In this document: positions 1 through 6,434 of the stretch, piece by piece
How the letters are laid out: the number at the start of each line of letters is the position of its first letter
Numbering within the stretch: position 1 is the first letter of the stretch
Source of the DNA: CAIQIA01 sp945861105
GTDB lineage: Bacteria; Cyanobacteriota; Cyanobacteriia; PCC-6307; Cyanobiaceae
Assembly: GCA_947488815.1 (NCBI GenBank)
Contig: CANLCC010000041.1
Span: 1-19,927 of the forward strand
Length of the DNA stretch: 19,927 bases
Direction of reading: 5' to 3'
Notes under the pieces: model-generated
The model's database searches: none
Told to the model about the DNA's origin: nothing
What the model saw: only the letters and a program-made list of their open reading frames with translations
Made by a program: the position numbers and the translations under genes

Positions 1-1
1 A

Positions 2-409
2 GGCCAGAAACGCTCCAAGCTCGCCCAAGGCTTCACCCTGGTGGAGCTGATGGTGGTGATCGTCATCGTCGGCATCCTGGCCGCGGTGGCACTGCCTCAG
101 TTTTTAAGTCAAACTAAAAAAGCTGCTGCTACCGAAGGAACTCAGCAAGCCTCTTCAATCGCAAAACAAGCAGCTGCATACTACCTTGAACAGGGCGCTC
201 TCGGGACAGTAGACACTGATTGCAGCACTTATTCAGGGTCAGCTCCGACCGGAACAAAGTTTACATATGGCTGCTCGGGTAGCGACACCGCATTCGTAGT
301 AACTGCCACAGGTGTTTCCACGGACCGAAACACAAAAGATGTAGTCATAAGCCTAACCGCAAATCTTCAAAATGGCACATTTAGCAAGCCAGTTGTGACC
401 GGTCTGTAA
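2..409 (+). CDS. Type IV pilin (5'-truncated by window edge)
   Basis: This is a type IV pilin or pseudopilin subunit, exported and assembled into a pilus after leader cleavage by prepilin peptidase. The frame is open from base 2, and the real start lies upstream of the window. A prepilin site reads KLAQG/FTLVELMVV, with Gly at 29-31, Phe+1 at 32-34 and the conserved Glu+5 at 44-46, followed by a hydrophobic helix (VVIVIVGILAAVALP). The globular part has two cysteines (DTDC and YGC) that could form the pilin C-terminal disulfide. The size, roughly 130 residues, fits a major or PilA-like pilin. It leads a series of pilin-like genes on the same strand. The first ~95 bases are GC-rich, but from about base 97 the gene drops to about 50% GC with different codon use, as if the variable domain had been swapped in. 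Whether it is the major pilin or a minor one cannot be told from sequence. Confidence 0.88.
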   Translation, partial: GQKRSKLAQGFTLVELMVVIVIVGILAAVALPQFLSQTKKAAATEGTQQASSIAKQAAAYYLEQGALGTVDTDCSTYSGSAPTGTKFTYGCSGSDTAFVVTATGVSTDRNTKDVVISLTANLQNGTFSKPVVTGL

Positions 410-438
410 TCCGAGATCCACCCACTCAGTCCAGTGCA

Positions 439-1926
439 TTGAAAAAATATTCATACTTCGTCTCATTTAACAAGGCGCGTGCCAAGCACTTAAATCAACC
501 TCAGTCCCAGCTCGCTTCTGGGGCTGGGGTTGCACTCACCAAGCAAGAAATCGGTTTTGTCCTGCCCCTCGTCGTCATCATCGGTCTGATCCTGCTGGTG
601 GGTGGCCTGGCCACCCTTGCCCGCAGTTTCGGGGGGCTCGTGGGGGCCATCCGTCAGGAGCAGGCCGGTCAGGCGCGCGAAATCGCCGAGACCGGCCTGG
701 CCCGCACCGTCGGTCGTCTCAACCGGCAATGGCCCTACCTGCTCATCAATTGCTACGACGCCAATGGCAGTGTGCCCAACACCTGCAGTGGCACCTGGGC
801 CAATCCCGCCTTGCCGTCGGCCATCTGCCCCGGCCACGAAACCATCAGCGCACCACCCGTCACCGGCACCACCAGCCAGCCCGCCGGTCGGTATCGCATC
901 GACACCTACACCTTCAGCGGCACCCAGTTCTATGGCGGCACCGGCAAGATCAAGGTGACCGGTGAACGCCTCGGCAGCAATGGCACCACCGTCGTCGCCT
1001 CTGCCACGGTCGAACAGGAATTTGACGTCAAACCCAAGAACTGCGATGCCCGTTACGGCCAGCCCGCCACCTCCAGCGGTTTCCCTGGCCTGCTGGGGTG
1101 GGGCATCAACCTTGGTGGTAACGACGTGCGCGGTCGCATCTCCGGCAATGTCATGTGCATCACCTGCACCGGCGAAGCCGACATGGGTGCCAACAGTCAA
1201 AGCATCGTTGATGGCAACAAGTTCTGGGGTCCCATCAGCGTGCCGCCGGTACCCACCTTCCCTCCACAGCTCAGCGCCACAGCAAAGGCCATCACCGACA
1301 GCTTCACCATCACGGCCGGCAACACCAATGACGGCATGTGCGCCATCGACAGCAACATCCCCCCCATCACCCATTGCCGCATCAGTTCCATCACCCTCAG
1401 CGGCAAGAGATTTCTGACCGTTGATTCGGCGGCAGGTCCCGTGCGTCTCTACGTCAGCGGCAACATCAACGCCAGCGGTCAGGCCGGCATCATCCACAAA
1501 GCAGGCTCCAACACCGCTCCATCCCCCGGCCACCTGGGTCTCTTCGGCAATCCCCTCAGCAGCGACCCCGCCTGCATGGCCAATGCCAGTTGCTACAGCC
1601 AGATCGTCAGCCTCGCTGGCGTTTCCAAGCCAGCCCCCAAAGCCGCCAACCTCTTCGCCTTCTTTCCCGATGCCGAAGTCGGAATCAATGGTGGCGCCCA
1701 AGGCACAGCCACCTGCGATTCAGAAGGCGAATGCGGTGGTGGCGACATCTACGGGGCCATCTGGGCCAAGAAATGGAACGGCTCCAACTCCAACAATGCA
1801 CAGCTCGTGGTACCCCGTGACATGGCCGACATCCTGCTCACCAACTACGGCATTCAGTTCGCCATCAGCGTTCGCGATTACGTCGGACTTGGTGTCAATA
1901 GCTGGCGTGGCTTCCAGGGTTTTTAA
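439..1926 (+). CDS. Large PilX-like minor pilin / pilus-associated protein
   Basis: This 495-residue protein has a prepilin-like N-terminus: Gly39/Phe40 followed by VLPLVVIIGLILLVGGLATLA, then a charged helix (RQEQAGQAREIAETGLARTVGRL). Glu+5 is absent, which is common in PilX/GspK-type pilins that cap the pseudopilus. The minus-strand PilX-like protein at 5928-6326 has the same G/FVLP(L/I)V start. The large extracellular part is Gly/Asn/Ser-rich with several cysteines. Its C-terminus (GGGDIYGAIWAKKWNG, then a VPRDMADILL stretch) resembles the uncharacterised bactofilin-like C-terminal domains found on large bacterial PilX-like proteins. That domain call is from memory and is weak. The only in-frame start I can find is TTG at 439, which gives a long 39-residue leader. 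The first ~100 bases are AT-rich and the rest is GC-rich. It probably sits at the pilus tip with the following PilV/FimT/PilW-like products. Confidence 0.75.
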   Translation: MKKYSYFVSFNKARAKHLNQPQSQLASGAGVALTKQEIGFVLPLVVIIGLILLVGGLATLARSFGGLVGAIRQEQAGQAREIAETGLARTVGRLNRQWPYLLINCYDANGSVPNTCSGTWANPALPSAICPGHETISAPPVTGTTSQPAGRYRIDTYTFSGTQFYGGTGKIKVTGERLGSNGTTVVASATVEQEFDVKPKNCDARYGQPATSSGFPGLLGWGINLGGNDVRGRISGNVMCITCTGEADMGANSQSIVDGNKFWGPISVPPVPTFPPQLSATAKAITDSFTITAGNTNDGMCAIDSNIPPITHCRISSITLSGKRFLTVDSAAGPVRLYVSGNINASGQAGIIHKAGSNTAPSPGHLGLFGNPLSSDPACMANASCYSQIVSLAGVSKPAPKAANLFAFFPDAEVGINGGAQGTATCDSEGECGGGDIYGAIWAKKWNGSNSNNAQLVVPRDMADILLTNYGIQFAISVRDYVGLGVNSWRGFQGF

Positions 1927-2183
1927 TCTTGCAGCCGTCTTAATCTGAGATTTTTTTCAAATGCAGACATGGAGCCATTACTGTAGCGTCCATGACATGG
2001 ATCCAGCTCAATCCGTTGACAATCTGAGGACAGTTGCAGCTTCCCCGCGTGCGTCCCCCCCGGCGCTTCAGCATCCGCTTGGGGAGCGCTCAGCGAATTC
2101 CCACCCGCCATTGGCGGAATTGTTCCAGGATTCTCGACTGTCGCTACAGCGTCAGTTTCACATTCTCGCAACAATTAAAACGT
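1927..2183. other. Low-GC gap before the PilV-like gene
   Basis: About 250-320 bases separate the PilX-like stop from the recognisable PilV-like coding sequence, depending on which PilV start is used. GC is about 33% in the first 60 bases and about 50% over the stretch. A weak hairpin (AATC 1942-1945 with GATT 1949-1952) followed by a T-run to 1957 could be a poor terminator. A TTGACA box at 2016-2021 has no convincing -10 partner 16-18 bases downstream. I see no protein with recognisable composition in any frame. Confidence 0.4.
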
Positions 2184-2735
2184 ATTCTCCCGTCCCCGGC
2201 TGTCGACCGTCTCCATCGCCACCGACCGGTTGCCCGTCCCTCTGTCGAGGGCGGCTTCAGCATCACGGAAGCCATGGTCTCGTCGGTGCTGCTGATGCTT
2301 GTGGTCAGCCAGTCGGCCGGCCTCTTCAGCCAGTCCATCGGTGCCCTCGGCAAGGCCCGCCTCCGCGATGGCGTCAATGCCGCCATCGCCGCCGACCTCG
2401 AACAGGTGCGGCATCAGGTGTTCACCTGGTCGGCCGACCCCACCCCCAAGGTCGATGGTCAGCTCAGTTATTCCCCCCTCAAGGCCGCCTGCGACGCCGG
2501 CACCCTCGCCACCCAGCTGCTGGCCGACCGTTTCGATAACCTGCCCACCCAGCACAGCTTCACCCCCGGCAGCGCCACCAGTCCCCTTCCCGGGGTGACC
2601 ATCAGCCGCAACATCAGCGTCGATCCCACCGACACCAACGTGCTGCTGGTGCGCTACACCACCTCCAGTGGCAGCCTTGTGAACGTGCAACAGACCACCG
2701 CCCTCGTGCCTCCCGCCCAGGGTTGGTGCCCATGA
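2079..2735 (+). CDS. PilV-like minor pilin, start unresolved
   Basis: This is a minor pilin of the PilV/GspI type. The prepilin site is VEGG/FSITEAMVSSVLL, with Phe+1 at 2256-2258 and Glu+5 present, followed by a hydrophobic helix and a polar globular part ending ALVPPAQGWCP. The mature protein is about 159 residues. The start is a puzzle: no ATG, GTG or TTG lies in frame within a normal leader distance. The nearest canonical codon is TTG 2079 (59-residue leader), with GTG 2049 and TTG 2034 further out. ATT at 2184 would give a normal 24-residue leader. The stop overlaps the next gene's start as ATGA (2732-2735), so the two are translationally coupled. The minus-strand cassette has a PilV-like partner with the same GFxxTE(V/A)(L/M)VS(S/A)VLL start and the same missing start codon. 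Confidence 0.8.
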   Translation: MGSAQRIPTRHWRNCSRILDCRYSVSFTFSQQLKRILPSPAVDRLHRHRPVARPSVEGGFSITEAMVSSVLLMLVVSQSAGLFSQSIGALGKARLRDGVNAAIAADLEQVRHQVFTWSADPTPKVDGQLSYSPLKAACDAGTLATQLLADRFDNLPTQHSFTPGSATSPLPGVTISRNISVDPTDTNVLLVRYTTSSGSLVNVQQTTALVPPAQGWCP

Positions 2736-3271
2736 CCCGCCAGGCGGGCTTCAGCCTGCCCGAACTGCTGGTGGCCATGGCCATCGCCGGCATCCTCAGC
2801 GGCATCGGCTTCGCCCTCTTCCAACGCCAATGGCAGGGCGAACGCACCAAGGCCGCCGCCCGCGAACTGGCCGCCCGCCTGGATGAACTGCGTCGCCGCG
2901 CCCAGCAGAAGGCCGGCGCCTGCCACGTCGCCATCGATCCCGCCACCGCCACCATCGCCCCCGCCACCACCAACACCAGCGCCTGTGGTGACTTCGGTGC
3001 CCTCAACCTGCGCAGCGCCGTCCAGGCCGGCAGCGACCTGCAGGTCTGCATCCAGGCCCTCGACAGCACCGCCGCCTGCAGCACCGCCACCGCCGGCACC
3101 ACCCTCGTGTTCACCCCCCGCGGCACCGCCACCACCAGCGCCCTGCTGCGCCTCCACCGCCCCGGCGACAGCACCGACCGCTGCATCGCCGTGATCGCCC
3201 CCCTCGGTCTCATCCGCAACGGTCGTGCTTCCGCCGCCGGTGGCAACTGCGACTACAGCTCTGCCTTCTGA
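2732..3271 (+). CDS. FimT/GspH-like minor pilin
   Basis: This 179-residue pseudopilin starts at ATG 2732, which overlaps the preceding stop (ATGA). A short leader, MTRQAG, precedes /FSLPELLVAMAIAGILSG, with Glu at +5. The region after the helix (ARELAARLDELRRRAQQKAGAC) is the usual amphipathic stretch of GspH/FimT proteins. Four cysteines follow in the globular domain. The C-terminal segment RCIAVIAPLGLIRNGR is matched by RCLVVSLPLGITRVGRQ in the minus-strand FimT-like protein, which supports common ancestry. FimT/GspH proteins are minor pilins that prime pilus assembly, and some bind DNA during uptake; a role in DNA uptake here is only inference. Nine bases separate its TGA from the next start, in the same reading frame. 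Confidence 0.82.
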   Translation: MTRQAGFSLPELLVAMAIAGILSGIGFALFQRQWQGERTKAAARELAARLDELRRRAQQKAGACHVAIDPATATIAPATTNTSACGDFGALNLRSAVQAGSDLQVCIQALDSTAACSTATAGTTLVFTPRGTATTSALLRLHRPGDSTDRCIAVIAPLGLIRNGRASAAGGNCDYSSAF

Positions 3272-3280
3272 ACCCACGCC

Positions 3281-4426
3281 ATGGGCTTCACCCTCGTCGA
3301 ACTGCTCGTCGCCGCCGCCATCGGCCTGCTCACTGCCACCGTCGCCGGTGAGACGCTGCTGGGTCATCTGCGCAGCAGCGAACGGGCCGAAGCCCTCGAA
3401 CGCCAACGCAGCGACTGGTCGCGCACCAGTGGGTTTCTCGAAGCCGAACTCGCCCTCTCCGAACGGGCCATCGGCACCGAAGCCAACATCGGCATCCCCG
3501 CCGCCTGTGCCGTCGGCAGTGGTGAATTTCGCCTGGCCCTCGACCTGCGCCGCGACCTGCCGCCCGTCATCTACTTTGTGCGACCCTCCGATCCCGGCTG
3601 GCTCGGGGCCAACACCCTCTGGCGCTGTGGCCCCACCATCAACGACGACGGCACCTACCGCGCCGCCCTCGTGCGCTCCCCCCTGCTGGACGGCCTCGAC
3701 GGCGGCGCCGAGAGCGGCGGTTTCTTCGCCGACCCCACCGACGACGGTGAAATGGTGTCATTCGAACTCACCCTGCGGGGCCAGGCCAGCCGCAGCTTCA
3801 GCCAGCCCGACAGGGGCCACACCCGCATCAGTCCCCTCTACTCACGCCCCAGCGACCTCGACCTCTGCGGTGCCGCCAACATGGTCAAACTCGCCGGCAC
3901 CGCCAGCGCCGATGACCTCACCATGCAGATCGGCCAGGTGAACCTCGGCGAAGACGTGCTCATCTGCGGCTTCGGCGGTGGTGACACCATCCGCGGCTCC
4001 CAGGCCAACGACATCCTCGAATGCGGCCGCAATGGCACCGCCGACACCAGCGCCTGCTTCCTCTGGGGCAAGGCCGGCAATGACGTGCTGCGCGGCGGCC
4101 CCGGTGCCGACAGCCTCGACGGCGACACCCGCACCAGCACAGACCTCGGCAGCGACGGCAACGATGTGCTCACCGGCGGCAGCGGCAACGACACCCTCAG
4201 CGGTGGTGACGGCCAGAACAGCTACCTGCCCGGTGCCGGTAATGACCGTGTCATCGGCGGCAGTGGCCTCGACATCGTCTTTCTCAACGGCAACCGCGCC
4301 GACACCACCATCGTCACCTGCAGCAAGGCCAGCTGCAGCGTCAGCAGCGCCAGCGAAGGCACCGACACCCTCAGCGGCGTCGAGATCCTCATCTTCCGCG
4401 ACGCCCGTTACGACATCCCCGACTGA
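3281..4426 (+). CDS. PilW-like minor pilin fused to RTX calcium-binding repeats
   Basis: The N-terminus MG/FTLVELLVAAAIGLL is a prepilin site with Glu+5 and the shortest possible leader, Met-Gly. The preceding stop (TGA 3269-3271) is in the same frame, so no longer leader exists. Residues 3-190 form a PilW-like pilin domain. Its core (IPAACAVG, LWRCGPTINDDG, LLDGLDG) matches PACGLAG, LMRCGRAFGSDG and VLDGLDP of the minus-strand PilW. Residues ~204-338 hold RTX/hemolysin-type nonapeptide repeats such as GNDVLRGGPGADSLDGD, GNDVLTGGSGNDTLSGGDG and GNDRVIGGSGLDIVF. A closing SGVEILIF segment resembles the end of cyanobacterial RTX domains. Six cysteines (196, 229, 248, 259, 347, 352) lie in or near the repeat part. 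RTX repeats fold on binding Ca2+ outside the cell, so a Ca2+-dependent adhesive or stabilising tip domain is a reasonable inference. The 3' end overlaps the convergent gene by 19 bases. Confidence 0.87.
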   Translation: MGFTLVELLVAAAIGLLTATVAGETLLGHLRSSERAEALERQRSDWSRTSGFLEAELALSERAIGTEANIGIPAACAVGSGEFRLALDLRRDLPPVIYFVRPSDPGWLGANTLWRCGPTINDDGTYRAALVRSPLLDGLDGGAESGGFFADPTDDGEMVSFELTLRGQASRSFSQPDRGHTRISPLYSRPSDLDLCGAANMVKLAGTASADDLTMQIGQVNLGEDVLICGFGGGDTIRGSQANDILECGRNGTADTSACFLWGKAGNDVLRGGPGADSLDGDTRTSTDLGSDGNDVLTGGSGNDTLSGGDGQNSYLPGAGNDRVIGGSGLDIVFLNGNRADTTIVTCSKASCSVSSASEGTDTLSGVEILIFRDARYDIPD

Positions 4427-5070
4427 TCACCGAGCTGCACGCTCCGTTCCCCCTGCAACCGCTGCGGACGCTCGCGGGGGCTGCCCAACCGCAGCAGCAG
4501 CCGCAGCTCCACCAGGCCGCTGGCGGCTTCGGCGCAGGCCGCCAACGGCAGCCCTGCCGTGCCCAGCAGCAGCTGCCCCGCCGGCAGCGGGCAGATGAAC
4601 GGCTGCGGTGGCGCCGGATCCAGACCATCGAGCACCACCCGGTTCTGGAACGCCGCCGTCGGGTTGGGCTGGCCATCGCTGCCGAAGGCCCGGCCGCAAC
4701 GCATCAGCACCCACCCCCGCCAGATCGCATCCGGCGGTGCCCCGACGCTGTAGGTGGTCAGTCGACCATCACTGCCCAGGATCTGCAGCACCGGCCGCCG
4801 TCCCGCCAGGCCGCAGGCCGGTGCCAGACCCGCCGCCGTCGGGTCAAGCGCCAGCACCGTGCCCCGTTGCAGATCACCGGCGATCAACGTCAGGCTGCGC
4901 TCCAGCCGCTGCCCCTCCCGCAGCTGCCGCCCCAGCCGCCGGCCCAGGTCCCCATCGCCGAACACGGCCGTGAGCGCCGCCATCGTCAGGGTGAGGCCCA
5001 GGCCGCAGGCCAGCAGCAGCTCCAGCAACGAGAAGCCATCGCTGCGGCCCCGCCGGTCAGAGCGCCTCAT
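4408..5070 (-). CDS. PilW-like minor pilin (without RTX)
   Basis: This 220-residue minor pilin is the last gene of the minus-strand cassette. I chose ATG 5070 because it gives a 12-residue basic leader, MRRSDRRGRSDG, before /FSLLELLLACGLGLTLTMAAL, with Glu+5; the frame stays open upstream to 5202 without pilin-like content. It overlaps the end of the preceding FimT-like gene by 14 bases. The middle of the protein parallels the plus-strand PilW: PACGLAG, an RCG...SDG segment and VLDGLDP. It ends after a short LVELRLLLRLG strand region and has no RTX extension. The TAA at 4408-4410 lies inside the convergent PilW-RTX gene. It probably acts in the same minor-pilin complex as the three genes before it. 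Confidence 0.82.
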   Translation of the reverse strand: MRRSDRRGRSDGFSLLELLLACGLGLTLTMAALTAVFGDGDLGRRLGRQLREGQRLERSLTLIAGDLQRGTVLALDPTAAGLAPACGLAGRRPVLQILGSDGRLTTYSVGAPPDAIWRGWVLMRCGRAFGSDGQPNPTAAFQNRVVLDGLDPAPPQPFICPLPAGQLLLGTAGLPLAACAEAASGLVELRLLLRLGSPRERPQRLQGERSVQLGDQSGMS

Positions 5071-5518
5071 CGGCCTGGCACCCCGACAACTCCTGGCGAC
5101 CCACACGGGTGATGCCCAGGGGCAGCGACACCACCAGGCAGCGGCGCAGGGAGGTGCCGTCCATCTGCAGCACCACCGTTCCGCCCCCCAGCACCAGGCC
5201 ATTGGCCGTGAAGATCAGCGCCCCCGGCAGGGTGTGGCTGAGGCTCAGACCGTCACCATCGCTGCCCTCCAGCAGCGGCCCCGCCCCCTCGGGGCAGCCC
5301 CCCACCGCGGGCGCCTGCCAGCCCCGCGGCCCCAGCTCCAGCTGGCAGGGCCGCCCCTGCCGTTCGGCCGCCGAACGGGCCCGCTCCAACCCCAGCCCCA
5401 GGGCCACCGTCGCGGCCTCCAGGCGCTGGCGGGCCAGGGTCTGGCGGCCATTCCACAACCCTGCGGCCGCCAGCAGGCCCACCAGTGCCACGGCAATCAA
5501 CTGTTCCGCCAGGGTCAT
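5057..5518 (-). CDS. FimT/GspH-like minor pilin lacking a prepilin leader
   Basis: This 153-residue protein begins directly at MTLAEQLIAVALVGLLAAAG. Aligned with pilins, the initiator Met takes the Phe+1 position and Glu falls at +5, so there is no leader and no Gly at -1. ATG 5518 overlaps the preceding TGA (ATGA, 5515-5518), and no in-frame start exists further upstream. The helix is followed by GLERARSAAERQGRPC, a typical GspH/FimT pattern, and the end carries RCLVVSLPLGITRVGRQ, shared with the plus-strand FimT-like protein. Without cleavage by prepilin peptidase it may be N-methylated or assembled differently, remain a membrane anchor, or start at an unrecognised codon. The frame upstream would read GRGA before MTLAEQ. 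Confidence 0.75.
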   Translation of the reverse strand: MTLAEQLIAVALVGLLAAAGLWNGRQTLARQRLEAATVALGLGLERARSAAERQGRPCQLELGPRGWQAPAVGGCPEGAGPLLEGSDGDGLSLSHTLPGALIFTANGLVLGGGTVVLQMDGTSLRRCLVVSLPLGITRVGRQELSGCQADEAL

Positions 5519-6069
5519 GGCGCCTCTGCCGTCAGGGCACAGGCCCCCAGCCCCTCCAACCGCAGATGCCGCTGGCGCTCAAGGCCCGCCGGTTCCAGCC
5601 GCCAGCGCAGCACCAGCTCATCGGCGGCCACCCCCACCCAGCGATCGAGGCGCCAGCCGTCGGCCAGCGCCAGCGGCGCCTGCACCATCACCGCCTCGGC
5701 CAGCTGCTGCAACCGCAGCAGCCGTTGCTCCGGCTGGTCACAGGGGATGCCGACGAGCCGTGCGTGGCGCCGCACCACCCCCTCATCCCGCCCCAGCTGC
5801 CGTTGCAGCACCAGCGCCCCCCCGCGCACGCTGCGGGCGACGGAGGCCTGGGCCATGGCCCGCTGCCAGCCCTGCAGACCCAGCGACAACCACAGGGCCA
5901 GCAGCACCGCCGACACCAGCACCTCCGTCAATCCAAACCCCGCCGCAGCACCCCGTCGCGATCCAGCACAAAGGACCGCTGCCGCAGGGGTTGCCCAGGG
6001 GCCGCCAGCCGCTGCAGCTCCAGGGCCTGGCTGCCGTCGGGCTGCCCCTGCCAGGCCTGCAGCGCGCAA
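5515..6069 (-). CDS. PilV-like minor pilin, start unresolved
   Basis: The mature part is clear: RRGAAAG/FGLTEVLVSAVLLALW, with Phe+1 at 5937-5935, Glu at +5 and about 140 residues to the TGA at 5515. It is PilV/GspI-like and parallels the plus-strand PilV (TE(V/A)(L/M)VS(S/A)VLL). The start is not resolved. The nearest canonical in-frame codon is TTG 6069, giving a 44-residue leader. The frame is open to ATG 6336, entirely overlapping the PilX-like gene. The prepilin site sits exactly where the PilX-like frame ends (TGA 5930-5928), one base out of frame, so translational coupling, a non-canonical start or a -1 shift from PilX are all conceivable. The extent given here beyond 5940 is a placeholder. 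Confidence 0.7.
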   Translation of the reverse strand: MRAAGLAGAARRQPGPGAAAAGGPWATPAAAVLCAGSRRGAAAGFGLTEVLVSAVLLALWLSLGLQGWQRAMAQASVARSVRGGALVLQRQLGRDEGVVRRHARLVGIPCDQPEQRLLRLQQLAEAVMVQAPLALADGWRLDRWVGVAADELVLRWRLEPAGLERQRHLRLEGLGACALTAEAP

Positions 6070-6326
6070 CGACCGGCCGGATGCCCCCAGCCCCCGGCCG
6101 GCCAGGCCCCCCCCTGGCGCCAGAGCCCCACCGCCACCATGGCCGCAGAAGCGAAACCATCGTCGAGCTGCGCCTCGCGCAGAGCTGCCTCGCTGCGGCG
6201 CCGATCCTGCAGCGCCAGGGCCTGCAGCGAGAGGGTCAGCAGCAGCACCAGCACCCCCAGCAGCAGCACGATCGGCAGCACAAACCCTGATGCTGCCGCC
6301 TGTTTCCGTCGTCGAGACCATCCCAT
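5928..6326 (-). CDS. Short PilX-like minor pilin
   Basis: This 132-residue protein is the first gene of the minus-strand cassette. Its leader MGWSRRRKQAAASG is basic and normal in length, and it is followed by /FVLPIVLLLGVLVLLLTLSLQ. There is no Glu+5, as in PilX/GspK-type pilins. The N-terminus matches the plus-strand PilX-like protein (G/FVLPLVVIIGLILLV). A charged helix follows (DRRRSEAALREAQLDDG). The globular part is small, about 80 residues against about 400 in the plus-strand homologue. It ends with VLDRDGVLRRGLD, and its stop overlaps the start of the mature PilV-like sequence. ATG 6326 is preferred because it gives a canonical leader. It is probably the priming or tip subunit of this cassette's complex. 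Confidence 0.8.
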   Translation of the reverse strand: MGWSRRRKQAAASGFVLPIVLLLGVLVLLLTLSLQALALQDRRRSEAALREAQLDDGFASAAMVAVGLWRQGGAWPAGGWGHPAGRCALQAWQGQPDGSQALELQRLAAPGQPLRQRSFVLDRDGVLRRGLD

Positions 6327-6402
6327 CCATGCCCATGGCCGTGGCAGGTCACAGCATTCCCCGCCAGGGCCGCCTTAACACAGGCCCTCCGTCCAGCAGA
6401 GC

Positions 6403-6408
6403 TATAAA
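6403..6408 (+). promoter_or_regulatory. Possible -10 element (TATAAA)
   Basis: TATAAA lies 26 bases before the GTG start of the membrane protein. No -35 at proper spacing is obvious (TTAACA at 6375-6380 is 22 bases upstream). The short divergent gap 6327-6434 must also serve the minus-strand pilin cassette. Confidence 0.3.
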
Positions 6409-6434
6409 GGGAATGCAAAAAATGACTCACGGCC

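Noticed and set aside
490..1701. A 403-codon minus-strand frame opposite the large PilX-like gene
   Set aside because: It is Gly/Ala/Asp-rich with no motifs and is a complement of the GC-biased sense frame.
2016..2021. TTGACA as a -35 box for the PilV-like gene
   Set aside because: No acceptable -10 hexamer lies 16-18 bases downstream.
3960..4300. Possible tandem DNA repeat or CRISPR-like array
   Set aside because: The periodicity is at protein level (RTX nonapeptides); the DNA units differ and there are no constant repeats with unique spacers.
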